Part shown: piece by piece, positions 55,725-64,000 of the stretch
Numbering within the stretch: the stretch's first letter is position 1
Layout of the letters: each line of letters begins with the position of its first letter
NCBI RefSeq assembly: GCF_001281175.1
Contig: NZ_KQ440396.1
Span: 457,771-521,770, forward strand
DNA length: 64,000 nt
From: Apilactobacillus apinorum
GTDB taxonomy: Bacteria > Bacillota > Bacilli > Lactobacillales > Lactobacillaceae
Direction: 5' to 3'
Notes under the pieces: generated by a model
The model's database searches: none
Told to the model about the DNA's origin: nothing
The model's input: the letters and a program-made list of their open reading frames with translations, nothing else
Program-made: the position numbers and the translations under genes

Positions 55725-56588
55725 TTACTTCTTATAAATTTTCACTAGTCCTTGTGTTCCATCATCGCCTAAATGGTATTCATCAACCATCTTTTCGTAG
55801 AGTTCTTTTGCTAGCTTAGTAGCAGGCAAATCAATTTGCATTTCTTCCGCTCCTTGAAGAGCAATGCGTAGATCCTTTAAGAAGTGCTTAGCTGAAAAAC
55901 CAGGTTTAAAATCACCCGCTAATACTCTAGGTCCATAGTTGTCGAGACTCCAGTTATCAGCACTTCCGCTAGAAACAGTATCCATCATCGAAGCTAAGTC
56001 CAGTCCGGCGGCTTTACCATATTCGAACATTTCAACCATCCCGGTCATCGTCCCAGCAATCATGATTTGGTTCGCCATCTTAGTATGTTGGCCTTTTCCG
56101 GGACCACCAAATAATTTCACTTGGCTTCCCATCACTTCTAAGACTGGTTTGACTTGATTAAAGGTAGCTTCATCACCACCGACCATAATGGTAAGCGTAC
56201 CGTTCTTAGCGCCAACATCCCCACCAGAAACTGGTGCATCTAATGTTTGAATCCCGCGTTTTTGTCCTTCTGCATAAATTTCTTCATCTAGTTTAGGAGT
56301 ACTTGTCGTCGAATCAATTAAAATGGTCTGATCATCAGATCCAGCAAATAATCCGTGGTCGCCAAAGTAAATTTCTTTAACGTCATCTGGAAAACCAGCA
56401 ATAGTAATCACCACTGATGAATTTTTAGCCACTTCTTCTGGTGTATCATACCATTTAGCTCCATCATCTAAAACCGTTTGTGCATGTGCCTTAGTACGGT
56501 TAAATACGTTCACCTCGTGGTTAGCTTTCAATAAGTTTTGAATCATTGAAGAACCCATTACTCCGGTTCCAATAAAACCAATTTTCAT
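55725..56588 (-). CDS. NAD(P)-dependent beta-hydroxyacid dehydrogenase
   Basis: 287 residues of the 3-hydroxyisobutyrate / tartronate-semialdehyde reductase family. N-terminal Rossmann GFIGTGVMGSSM, substrate site DAPVSGGDVGAKNG, catalytic lysine region GKGQHTKMANQIMIAG and C-terminal KDLRIALQGA. The exact hydroxyacid is not determined. AGGAGG before ATG; single gene. Confidence 0.86.
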   Translation of the reverse strand: MKIGFIGTGVMGSSMIQNLLKANHEVNVFNRTKAHAQTVLDDGAKWYDTPEEVAKNSSVVITIAGFPDDVKEIYFGDHGLFAGSDDQTILIDSTTSTPKLDEEIYAEGQKRGIQTLDAPVSGGDVGAKNGTLTIMVGGDEATFNQVKPVLEVMGSQVKLFGGPGKGQHTKMANQIMIAGTMTGMVEMFEYGKAAGLDLASMMDTVSSGSADNWSLDNYGPRVLAGDFKPGFSAKHFLKDLRIALQGAEEMQIDLPATKLAKELYEKMVDEYHLGDDGTQGLVKIYKK

Positions 56589-56721
56589 AGTTGATTCCTC
56601 CTTTTCTTATAGCCTATAACTATTATCACTTTCTCGCAAACTTTCTGCTTAATTCCTATCGCAGGCAATTTTTGTTATAATAGATAAGTAATACTATTTT
56701 TCCGAATGGAGGATTATTTGT

Positions 56722-57174
56722 ATGAATAATGGTGATAACGACAGTAGAATCCGTAAATACACGTTTGATGATACTGTTACAAATGCTAATAAAAGTCGCC
56801 AAAACAATAACCGCATTTGGCCGATCATAATTTTTATCGTCGTAGTGGCTGGATTAATTCTAGCTGGTGTTAAAACCATCACCTACTTTACTTCTAATAG
56901 CCACTCAAACCAGTCAACCGAGATGAGTTCACAAGTTAAAAATAAACAATCTCAAACCGATTCACAGAATCAAAATGATAGAAATCAATATGCCATGCCA
57001 ACTAAGAAATCTGGCAAGAAAACGATGTTTGATCGTACCCATATTTTCAGTTCAGTTGCTGATGCTCAAAACTATGCTAAGGCAACTCAAGACCAATGGT
57101 TAAAAGCTGGTTATACCAACTATACCGTGTCAGCTGATTCACAAGGTTATTATATTTTGAAATTTATTAAATAG
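56722..57174 (+). CDS. Membrane-anchored protein with SPOR-like C-terminus
   Basis: 150 residues. Cytosolic basic N-terminus, one membrane helix (about 35-55, IWPIIIFIVVVAGLILAGVK), a Q/N/S-rich linker (60-95) and a C-terminal stretch HIFSSVADAQNYAKATQDQW to YYILKF that resembles a SPOR-type fold. SPOR domains bind denuded peptidoglycan; the assignment is tentative. GGAGG before ATG; 12 bases before the PEBP gene. Confidence 0.6.
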   Translation: MNNGDNDSRIRKYTFDDTVTNANKSRQNNNRIWPIIIFIVVVAGLILAGVKTITYFTSNSHSNQSTEMSSQVKNKQSQTDSQNQNDRNQYAMPTKKSGKKTMFDRTHIFSSVADAQNYAKATQDQWLKAGYTNYTVSADSQGYYILKFIK

Positions 57175-57186
57175 GAGGTTTGTACT

Positions 57187-57699
57187 ATGAAGATTGAAGT
57201 TAACTTAGATAATAATCGTCTTCCAGATAAATATACTAGGCACGCTGCTGTTGAATATATGGAACATGATTTTCCAGTGGTATCATTCCCATTTTCAATC
57301 AAAGATGTCCCTGCAGGCACCAAAGAAATTGCCTTTGCATTAACTGATTTAGATTCAATTCCAGTATGTGGTTTTGAATGGATTCACTGGTTAGTCGCTG
57401 GTTTAGACGGCCACGATGTTGACGTCCCAGAAGACTCTAGTCGTAACAACCCATTAAATTGGACACAAGGTTACAACAGTTCCGCTGGTCACATCTATGA
57501 CATGAAAGACCAACCTATCAGTCAACATTACATGGGACCCAAACCACCTAGTGGTGTTCATGACTACACCTTAACTGTCTATGCATTAGACACCAAATTA
57601 AATTTCAATGATGGCTTTTGGTACAACGAACTAATTCATAATATGGCTGGTCATATTATTGAAAAAGTCAAAATCGACTTACCTGTTGAAAACAACTAA
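57187..57699 (+). CDS. PEBP family protein (YbhB/YbcL-like)
   Basis: 170 residues. Phosphatidylethanolamine-binding-protein fold with DLDSIPVCGFEWIHWLVAGL, NSSAGHIYDM and MGPKPPSGVHDYTLTVYALD, the conserved ligand-site segments. Bacterial role unclear. AGGAGG before ATG; cotranscribed with the SPOR-like gene. Confidence 0.87.
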   Translation: MKIEVNLDNNRLPDKYTRHAAVEYMEHDFPVVSFPFSIKDVPAGTKEIAFALTDLDSIPVCGFEWIHWLVAGLDGHDVDVPEDSSRNNPLNWTQGYNSSAGHIYDMKDQPISQHYMGPKPPSGVHDYTLTVYALDTKLNFNDGFWYNELIHNMAGHIIEKVKIDLPVENN

Positions 57700-57732
57700 A
57701 AAAAGGAACCGATATTAATCGGTTCCTTTTTT
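57700..57732. terminator. Terminator after the PEBP gene
   Basis: AAAAAGGAACCGAT / ATCGGTTCCTTTTT, 4-base loop, between convergent genes. Confidence 0.85.
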
Positions 57733-58055
57733 TATAGCCTTGCGATTCGTTGGGCTTCATCTTCTAATCTGAAACAAAGCTCTAATGCATCATGACGAAA
57801 GTCTTCGACAAAATTTTCTTTTGTCGATTTAAATTCTGCGATTTGACTACCGCTAATCCCAGTGACAGTAAAAGTATCACCATTTAAATGAGAAGTGTCA
57901 TAGTGGCCTTCTTCTGCTTCTTCTAGGTAATCTTGGAATAAATCAGCAACCGCTTGATAGATTACTTCTTCTTCAGTTACTTGATGACCGTCAATTAGCA
58001 TACGTGCCATTTTTAATTTTACTTCGTCCATGTTTTCAGGAATTAATTCACTCAT
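57732..58055 (-). CDS. Hypothetical acidic protein
   Basis: 107 residues, soluble, mostly helical and acidic (SELIPENMDEVKLKMARMLI, LFQDYLEEAEEGHYDTSHLN). No known family recognised. Start ATG at 58055, 11 bases after AAGGA; two in-frame codons upstream overlap that site. Divergent from the FAD protein. Confidence 0.6.
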   Translation of the reverse strand: MSELIPENMDEVKLKMARMLIDGHQVTEEEVIYQAVADLFQDYLEEAEEGHYDTSHLNGDTFTVTGISGSQIAEFKSTKENFVEDFRHDALELCFRLEDEAQRIARL

Positions 58056-58177
58056 TATTAACACCATCCTTATGCATTAATTTTATCATATCCGTAAAAA
58101 ATTTTGATAATTTTATGCGTCAAACCCAAATCAGTTTTTCAATCATGTTATTATCTTATTATAAAGGAGTGTTCGAC

Positions 58178-60034
58178 ATGCAAATTGGAATTATAGGTGC
58201 TGGCCCTCGTGGCCTATTAATGTTAAATAACCTTATTTTAAATCATGATGCTGATCATCAAGAAGATATTACAATTCACTTATTCGACCGCTACATTCAA
58301 GGTGGCAGTGTGTGGAAAGTTAATCAACCCATCAGTCTAATCATGAATACCCCGGCAAATGAATTATCACTTTTCAATGATAATCAAGCCAATGCTTACT
58401 CCATTTCAGAATGGTGTCAATCAGATGAATCAATTAAATTCATCAAACAATTAGACGTTGATAACCGCGATGAACTACTAGACGCACTCAAAAAAATAAA
58501 CGACCGTTCATACGTTCCTCGTGCAATCTGTGGTGCATATTGTCAATGGTTCTTCTCTCTTTTAGAAGATCAAATTAATCAAAATGACCATATTAATTTA
58601 GAACTACACTTCAATCAAAATGTGGATGAAGTCAAAGCAAATGATGATGATACATACTCAGTCTTTGCCAACCAACAACAATACAATGTTGACCGTTTAG
58701 TATTTAGTTTAGGCCAACAAGAAAATAAATTAACTAAGGATCAAGAATCACTATTGAAGTATTCCAAGGATTACGACTTAACTTACATTTTACCTGGTGA
58801 AGCCGACGAAGCTGACTTAAGTCATATTCAAGCTGACCATAACGTCATTATTCGTGGAATGGGCCTTAGCTTTAATGATTTTGTATCACGTTTAACTGAA
58901 GGCCGTGGTGGAACTTTCACTGATAATGGGGATAATACCTTAACTTATCATCCAAGTGGCAAGGAACCAACCATTTATGCCGGTTCACGCCGTGGTGTCC
59001 CTTATTATCCTAAAGCGATTAGTCAAAAGGCATTTAACGAAAATTATTCAGCTGTCTTTTTAACTAACGACAATGTGGATAAACATGTGCATAACGGCCA
59101 CATTAGTTTTGAAGATTTCCACAAACTACTTCGTTTGGATATTGAATACAGATACTATTCTTTCTTATTCGCTTTAAAACATCCCGAAATTAATGTGGAA
59201 GAATTCCAACAAACTTTTATTGATGCAGATGATCACGATGCTTTAATTGCTAGCTATCATCTAGCTGATGATGAAATCTTTAACTGGGACTTAATTTTAA
59301 ACCCAGTCGCTGGCATTAAAATCTCAACACTAGATGATTACCAAGGTCACGTTAAAAAATGGTTACAACTAATTGTTGATGATGCTCTATTAGGTTCTAA
59401 GACTGCACCAATTACTGGGGCGATTGAAATGCTAAGGGATTTAAGAGACAATATCCGTTACATTTTATCTAACCACCTATTTACTAACGATGACTTTGCT
59501 AACAAGTACCAAGGTCAATTCTCTGCCAACATGAAGTTCCTATCACAAGGCGCTCCCGCTGTGCGTAGTCAAGAAATTATTGCGCTAATGAACTCTGGTG
59601 TTGTGAACATTATTGGCCCTCAAATGCAGGTAATTGGTGCTAACCATAAGTTCATTACTCGTTCTGCTTTCTATGGTGAAGAAATTATTCAAGCCGATGC
59701 TTTAATTGAAGCCAGAACAAATGCTCCTGTTACTAACGTTTCAGCTAATCCGGCATTAACTAGTATGTTGGATAGCGGAATTGTGTCTGCTGAACAAATT
59801 ACTTTATCAGATGGCAAAGTCGTGGCTAACTCTTCGGTTGATATCGACTTAGCTACTGATCGTGTAGTTGGTCAAAATAACTTATACACATGGGGATTAA
59901 ATACTGAAGGAGTTTACTTTGTGACTTCAGCGATTCCTCGTCCGGGTGTAAATGATTCAATTTACGCTGCAGCTGATAAGATTGCTAAAGAAATTTTTGA
60001 TATCAAAGTGGATAACCCCACTATTTATATGTAA
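58178..60034 (+). CDS. FAD/NAD(P)-binding protein
   Basis: 618 residues. N-terminal dinucleotide-binding motif IGIIGAGPRGLLMLNNLI, then WKVNQPISLIMNTPANELSL and IIRGMGLSFNDFVSRLTEGR, features of the NAD_binding_9 group of lactobacilli. The redox substrate is not known. ATG at 58178 after AAAGGAG. Single gene; its terminator is shared with the LysR gene. Confidence 0.83.
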   Translation: MQIGIIGAGPRGLLMLNNLILNHDADHQEDITIHLFDRYIQGGSVWKVNQPISLIMNTPANELSLFNDNQANAYSISEWCQSDESIKFIKQLDVDNRDELLDALKKINDRSYVPRAICGAYCQWFFSLLEDQINQNDHINLELHFNQNVDEVKANDDDTYSVFANQQQYNVDRLVFSLGQQENKLTKDQESLLKYSKDYDLTYILPGEADEADLSHIQADHNVIIRGMGLSFNDFVSRLTEGRGGTFTDNGDNTLTYHPSGKEPTIYAGSRRGVPYYPKAISQKAFNENYSAVFLTNDNVDKHVHNGHISFEDFHKLLRLDIEYRYYSFLFALKHPEINVEEFQQTFIDADDHDALIASYHLADDEIFNWDLILNPVAGIKISTLDDYQGHVKKWLQLIVDDALLGSKTAPITGAIEMLRDLRDNIRYILSNHLFTNDDFANKYQGQFSANMKFLSQGAPAVRSQEIIALMNSGVVNIIGPQMQVIGANHKFITRSAFYGEEIIQADALIEARTNAPVTNVSANPALTSMLDSGIVSAEQITLSDGKVVANSSVDIDLATDRVVGQNNLYTWGLNTEGVYFVTSAIPRPGVNDSIYAAADKIAKEIFDIKVDNPTIYM

Positions 60035-60055
60035 AAAACGATAATACTACAAAAT

Positions 60056-60083
60056 AAAAACGCCCCCATTGGGGCGTTTTTTA
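60056..60083. terminator. Terminator between the FAD protein and LysR genes
   Basis: AAAAACGCCCC / GGGGCGTTTTT, GC-rich stem, T-run on both strands. Confidence 0.86.
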
Positions 60084-60950
60084 ATATAGCTCTTCTTTAT
60101 GCTCAACGATAAAGTCAACAAAATATTGACTCGCAATTGGCAATTCTTCTTTATTTTTATACACAATTGCGACCGGTCTAGTTACATCTGGGACTATTGG
60201 TTTGCTGACAACCTTAAAATCGGTTCTTTCAAACACTAATTCAGAAAGAATACTAATGCCAAGACCGGCTTCAACCATTGCCATGATTGTATAATCATCT
60301 TGAATGATATATCTGACATCTGGAGTTAATCCAGCTTGCTTAAAGGCTTCAAGTGGTTCACTGTAGCCACCACCTTCAACTAATATGAATGGATCATCCG
60401 CTAGTTTTTCAATCGGAATTTGATCCAATTGAGCTAGTGGATGATTTTCAGGTAAGAATGCATTCATGCTGGTCTTATGTATTAATGTCTTATTAAAACC
60501 AGTTCCAAATTCAGCAGTCATGATGGCAAAATCAATTTGATCATTTTTAAGCCATTCTAGAATGGTTCCATAATCACCTTGATTTAAAATGAAGTTAATT
60601 TTAGGGAACTTGGTTTTAAATTCTTTGAATAATTGTGGTAACCAATAACAACTAACACTGGTAATCGCACCGATTCTAATTGTACCGGATTGCAGCCCAT
60701 TAATTGATTCAGCTGTATCTAATAATGAACGATATTGTTTTAAAGTTTGACGAATAAATGGGTATAGTTTTTCCCCATCAGGGGTTAATTCAACTCCCGA
60801 ACGTGATCTTTTTAAGATATGCATATTGAATTCTTTTTCTAAACTAGCCATCATCTGACTTACTGATGACTGGGTGTAACCTAGTTGTTCTGCAGCTTTG
60901 GTAAAGCTTTTATTTTGCAGCACTGCTTCTAAAACCAAAAAGCGGTTCAT
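60081..60950 (-). CDS. LysR family transcriptional regulator
   Basis: 289 residues. N-terminal helix-turn-helix (NKSFTKAAEQLGYTQSSVSQ), then the two-lobed effector domain (from about 88, GTIRIGAITSVSCYWLPQLF). Divergent from the 61058 permease with a 107-base shared control region, so that permease is its likely target. AAAAGGTGA before ATG. Confidence 0.88.
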   Translation of the reverse strand: MNRFLVLEAVLQNKSFTKAAEQLGYTQSSVSQMMASLEKEFNMHILKRSRSGVELTPDGEKLYPFIRQTLKQYRSLLDTAESINGLQSGTIRIGAITSVSCYWLPQLFKEFKTKFPKINFILNQGDYGTILEWLKNDQIDFAIMTAEFGTGFNKTLIHKTSMNAFLPENHPLAQLDQIPIEKLADDPFILVEGGGYSEPLEAFKQAGLTPDVRYIIQDDYTIMAMVEAGLGISILSELVFERTDFKVVSKPIVPDVTRPVAIVYKNKEELPIASQYFVDFIVEHKEELY

Positions 60951-61057
60951 TTAATATCACCTTTTCTAATGCAAACATTTTAAATATTAATTTTACTTAT
61001 GTTGCTTTTCATTATATAGTGTTAGCAACTTATAAACAAGAAAAGGTGATGATACTT

Positions 61058-62458
61058 ATGCAAATTTTTAAGAAAGAATCGGTTAGCAATTATTTAGAGG
61101 CTGACTCACGATTAGCAAAGTCATTAAACGCAAAAGACTTAGTTGCATTGGGTATCGGTGCTGTAATCGGAACTGGGATTTTTATTCTTCCTGGTCATGA
61201 AGCTGCCAGCCATGCCGGTCCAGCTGTCGCAATTGCCTTCTTGATGGCTGCCATTGTTTCTGGTTTAGTTGGAATGGCCTACGCTGAATTTTCATCAGCG
61301 ATGCCAATCGCTGGATCAGCATATTCATTTGGTTCAGTTGTCTATGGTGAAATTATTGGTTGGATTTTAGGTTGGGCATTGATTCTAGAATACTTCTTAG
61401 CGGTTTCAGCTGAAGCAACTGGTTTTGCTGCTTACTTTAACAATAATATTTTAGCCGCTTTTGGGATTAATATTCCAAAGGCCTTCCAAGCCAGCCCCAT
61501 GGAAGGTGGAGTGATTAATATCACTGCCGTTATCATTGTGTTAATTATCGCAGGAGTCCTTCTAAAAGGAACCGAAATGTCAAAGAAAGTTGAAAACTTC
61601 GCAGTAATTGTTAAGGTTGTTATTATTATCGCATTTATTGTTATTGGCGCATTCTACGTTAAAACTAGCAATTATGTTCCATTCTACCCTTCACAATTCC
61701 ACTCAACTCCATTTGGTATGGGTGGTATCTTTACTGCAGCTGCTACTGTATTCTTTGCTTTCATCGGATTTGATGCACTAGCATCTAACTCAGCTGAAAC
61801 TATTAACCCCGGTAAAAACGTGATTAAGGGAATTTTAGGAACTGTTATCTTCGCTGTAGTGCTATACGTAGCATTCTCATTTGTATTGACTGGAATCGTT
61901 AACTACAAAGAACTAAACGTTGATGACCCCGCTGCTTATGCCCTACAAATTATTCACTTAACTGCATTTAACAAACTAATTACTATCGGTGCTTTATTCG
62001 GTATCTTTACCGCTATGGTAACCATGTTCATCGGTGGATCAAGACTAGTTTATGCATTGGGTCGTGATGGATTACTTCCTAAATTTATCGGTCGTGTTAG
62101 TGAAAAGCACTCTGTTCCAAGAAATGCGATTATTATCGCTACAATCGTTCAAGCTGTTTTCGCTGGTTTAGTTCCCCTATCTGAACTAGCTTCACTTATT
62201 AATGCCGGTACATTGATTGCCTTCGCATTTATCTCATTTGGTGTTATCAAACTACGTCATCGTAAAGACATCCAAAATGACGGTTTTAAAATGCCATGGT
62301 ACCCATTCCTACCTGTGATTGCCGGAATATTCAGCATCTTCTTTATTGTCATGCTTCCAGATATCACTAAGATTTTCGTAGCGATTTGGATTTTGATTGG
62401 ATTTATCTTCTACTTTGCTTATGGTGTTCACCATTCCAAACTACAAAATCAAAAATAA
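61058..62458 (+). CDS. APC family amino acid permease (YfnA-like)
   Basis: 466 residues, 12 membrane helices. Motif LVALGIGAVIGTGIFILPGH and MAYAEFSSAMPIAGSAYSFG place it among cationic-type/YfnA permeases. Substrate unknown. Start ATG at 61058 after AAAAGGTGA; earlier in-frame codons lie in the promoter interval. Likely controlled by the divergent LysR regulator. Confidence 0.87.
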   Translation: MQIFKKESVSNYLEADSRLAKSLNAKDLVALGIGAVIGTGIFILPGHEAASHAGPAVAIAFLMAAIVSGLVGMAYAEFSSAMPIAGSAYSFGSVVYGEIIGWILGWALILEYFLAVSAEATGFAAYFNNNILAAFGINIPKAFQASPMEGGVINITAVIIVLIIAGVLLKGTEMSKKVENFAVIVKVVIIIAFIVIGAFYVKTSNYVPFYPSQFHSTPFGMGGIFTAAATVFFAFIGFDALASNSAETINPGKNVIKGILGTVIFAVVLYVAFSFVLTGIVNYKELNVDDPAAYALQIIHLTAFNKLITIGALFGIFTAMVTMFIGGSRLVYALGRDGLLPKFIGRVSEKHSVPRNAIIIATIVQAVFAGLVPLSELASLINAGTLIAFAFISFGVIKLRHRKDIQNDGFKMPWYPFLPVIAGIFSIFFIVMLPDITKIFVAIWILIGFIFYFAYGVHHSKLQNQK

Positions 62459-62460
62459 TA

Positions 62461-62494
62461 AAAAGTCTTCACTGTAAATAGTGAAGGCTTTTTT
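62461..62494. terminator. Terminator between the permease and MFS genes
   Basis: AAAAGTCTTCACT / AGTGAAGGCTTTT (one G-U), 6-base loop, T-run; between convergent genes. Confidence 0.82.
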
Positions 62495-62495
62495 G

Positions 62496-63863
62496 CTAGT
62501 CTTTATTAAATAAAATAACGATAAATTGAATCGCAGTGATAACTGCTAAAAAGAATATTGCGACCGCAAAGCCAACAACCGGTTGATGAATATTAACTAG
62601 ATTAACTTTAGTAATAATCGTCGCCACAATCACAGTCCCAATTGCTCCTGCGAATTGTTGAACCGTTGTTAAAATCGCGTTTCCATCTGCTTTTCGTTCA
62701 TTTTGTAAATAGCTTAATGCTTTAGTCATGATGTTTCCATATGACAAGCCAATTCCAATCATAATCAGTGTGTATGTGATGATAAAGAATAAGTCACTCA
62801 CATGTGCTGAATTCATTGTTAACGCAATTAATGATATCAAGATTAAACCTGATCCAGATAAAATCGGTTTCTTTGCGCCGACTTTATCCAATAAAATACC
62901 GGATAGAGGTGAAATAATTGCACCTAATACAGCACCAGGTAATAAAATTAATCCAGCGACGCTGGAGTCACTATGGTTAATAATTTGCACGTAGTTTGGT
63001 ACTACAAATGCTAACCCTAAAATGATTAATTGGTTGATAAAAAATGCTAATAAAAAACGACTGTATGAGTGATTTTTCAAAATCGATACATTTAAAATTG
63101 GATTAGCCAATTTATTTTGTCTAGACATAAATGATATTAAGGCGATAATCCCAATTAATAATGGTAACCAGACATTCACGTTTAAGAGTTGATTGGTACT
63201 AATATTACTAATTCCGATAATTAAACCGGCAAAAGTAAATACTATAAATGCGAAACTAGCAAAGTCAAAGCGACTAGGTTTCAACTCTGGTTGGCTTAAT
63301 TTAGGAATGGTTACCATCCCTAAAATCATTGCCAATATTAGTACTGGAATTAAAAAGATAAAAATATAACGCCAGCCAAGTGTATGCACAATAATTCCAC
63401 CAAATGTGGGTCCTACTGCAGAAGCAGCAGCTGTAATCAATGATCCAAATCCCATCATAAAGCCGAGTCGACTAAGTGGGACGTTATCTAAAATCAAGTT
63501 AAACATTAATGGTAATGATATCCCCGTTCCAATCCCTTGCACTAGTCTACCAATAATTAAAAAGGTAAAGCTGGGGGCAAATGCATCGATTAACAAACCA
63601 ATCAAAAACATTAACCCGGAAAAGATAAACAAGTGCGTAGTCTTGAAGTTCTCTTTTAAGAACTTAGATAACGGAATCACACCGGATAAAACTAATAGAT
63701 AAATTGTAGTAATCCATTGAACCACATTCAGTCCAATATGGAACTCGCTAATTAACGTAGGAAAGGTAATATTCATTGATGTTTCAACGATTACCCCACT
63801 AAAAGTCATCACGCCAACTGCGATAATTGATAATAATACACTTCTCGAAATTCTTTCTTTCAT
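62496..63863 (-). CDS. MFS transporter, DHA2 (14-TM) drug exporter family
   Basis: 455 residues, 12-14 membrane helices. Motifs: ETSMNITFPTLISEFHIGLN, the DHA2 motif LIIGRLVQGIGTGISLPLMF and GFGSLITAAASAVGPTFGG. Probable multidrug or metabolite exporter. The start ATG overlaps the stop of a three-codon ORF (63863-63874), which has the better ribosome-binding-site spacing. Upstream control region is partly outside confident reading. Confidence 0.88.
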   Translation of the reverse strand: MKERISRSVLLSIIAVGVMTFSGVIVETSMNITFPTLISEFHIGLNVVQWITTIYLLVLSGVIPLSKFLKENFKTTHLFIFSGLMFLIGLLIDAFAPSFTFLIIGRLVQGIGTGISLPLMFNLILDNVPLSRLGFMMGFGSLITAAASAVGPTFGGIIVHTLGWRYIFIFLIPVLILAMILGMVTIPKLSQPELKPSRFDFASFAFIVFTFAGLIIGISNISTNQLLNVNVWLPLLIGIIALISFMSRQNKLANPILNVSILKNHSYSRFLLAFFINQLIILGLAFVVPNYVQIINHSDSSVAGLILLPGAVLGAIISPLSGILLDKVGAKKPILSGSGLILISLIALTMNSAHVSDLFFIITYTLIMIGIGLSYGNIMTKALSYLQNERKADGNAILTTVQQFAGAIGTVIVATIITKVNLVNIHQPVVGFAVAIFFLAVITAIQFIVILFNKD

Positions 63864-63874
63864 TATATAAACAT
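63863..63874 (-). CDS. Three-codon mini-ORF coupled to the MFS gene
   Basis: On the minus strand, GGAG, 10 bases, ATG TTT ATA TAA, where TAATG joins its stop to the ATG of the MFS gene. The MFS start itself is about 21 bases from the ribosome-binding site, so its translation probably depends on reinitiation. It is an arrangement seen in the sequence; expression is unproven. Confidence 0.4.
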   Translation of the reverse strand: MFI

Positions 63875-63970
63875 TATATTTCGTCTCCTATAAAATTTGG
63901 TATTAAGATACGAAGTAAAATTATATAGATTTTAAAAATTCCTCGCAAACGAAACGACTTACAAAATAAA

Positions 63971-63995
63971 AAAGTGCTGAACTATTCAGCACTTT
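63971..63995 (-). terminator. Terminator of a minus-strand gene beyond the right edge
   Basis: AAAGTGCTGAA / TTCAGCACTTT with a 3-base loop, followed on the minus strand by TTTTATTTT. Confidence 0.7.
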
Positions 63996-64000
63996 AATTA

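Noticed and set aside
1-64000. Insertion sequences, prophage genes or CRISPR arrays
   Set aside because: No transposase, integrase or phage structural protein and no regularly spaced direct repeats were found.

Overview
The window looks like chromosomal DNA from a low-GC member of the Lactobacillaceae. The evidence is the block ctsR-clpC-rpoB-rpoC next to a tRNA cluster, an rpoB leader resembling the Lacto-rpoB RNA of lactic acid bacteria, a lysine riboswitch in front of a lysine permease, a serine T-box in front of serS, the proline peptidases PepX and Pip, a complete Opp oligopeptide importer, and AT-rich codon use with frequent TTG starts. I cannot fix the genus from the sequence alone. 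There is no insertion sequence, prophage, CRISPR array or plasmid function; the window is mostly core genome with a few orphan genes.

Layout. 1-8030 (all minus strand): 5' part of rpoC, rpoB with a structured leader, then ctsR-clpC under a CtsR operator. 8043-8765: eight tRNA genes (Val, Lys, Leu, Thr, Gly, Leu, Arg, Pro in transcription order). 9018-13664: T-box-serS, a deoxynucleoside kinase, L-box-lysP and a GNAT enzyme. 13724-24471: short transcription units, including an esterase, a PAP2 phosphatase, TauE plus DUF1634, split ThrE, a DtxR/MntR-type regulator, a CDF metal exporter, a GNAT, a pseudouridine synthase operon and an alpha-carbonic anhydrase. 24483-32770: fumarate reductase flavoprotein, EamA transporter, guaA, coaA, helD and a phosphatase. 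32824-38546: oppA-oppB-oppC-oppD-oppF. 38866-48755: hflX-azlC-azlD, a Nudix and guanylate-kinase-like pair, pepX-pip, an orphan membrane protein, an ABC-F protein and a VOC protein. 48922-53578: an APC transporter, then a tryptophan ABC transporter operon (trpXYZ type). 53621-55541: an accessory-looking patch of secreted and unknown proteins. 55725-64000: dehydrogenase, PEBP, FAD protein, LysR regulator with divergent permease, and an MFS exporter.

The theme is auxotrophy: amino acids are obtained by import (lysine, tryptophan, peptides) or peptide hydrolysis, and several of these genes carry RNA-based sensors. The most interesting element lies at 50604-50926, before the tryptophan transporter. 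In place of a T-box it has an 18-codon leader ORF with two Trp codons. After it comes a chain of mutually exclusive RNA helices ending in an intrinsic terminator. The alternatives can be traced base by base and give a consistent ribosome-stalling attenuation logic, which would be unusual for Firmicute tryptophan genes. A second notable find is a secreted matrixin-like protein (53621-54247) in which the zinc-binding and catalytic motif has been erased.
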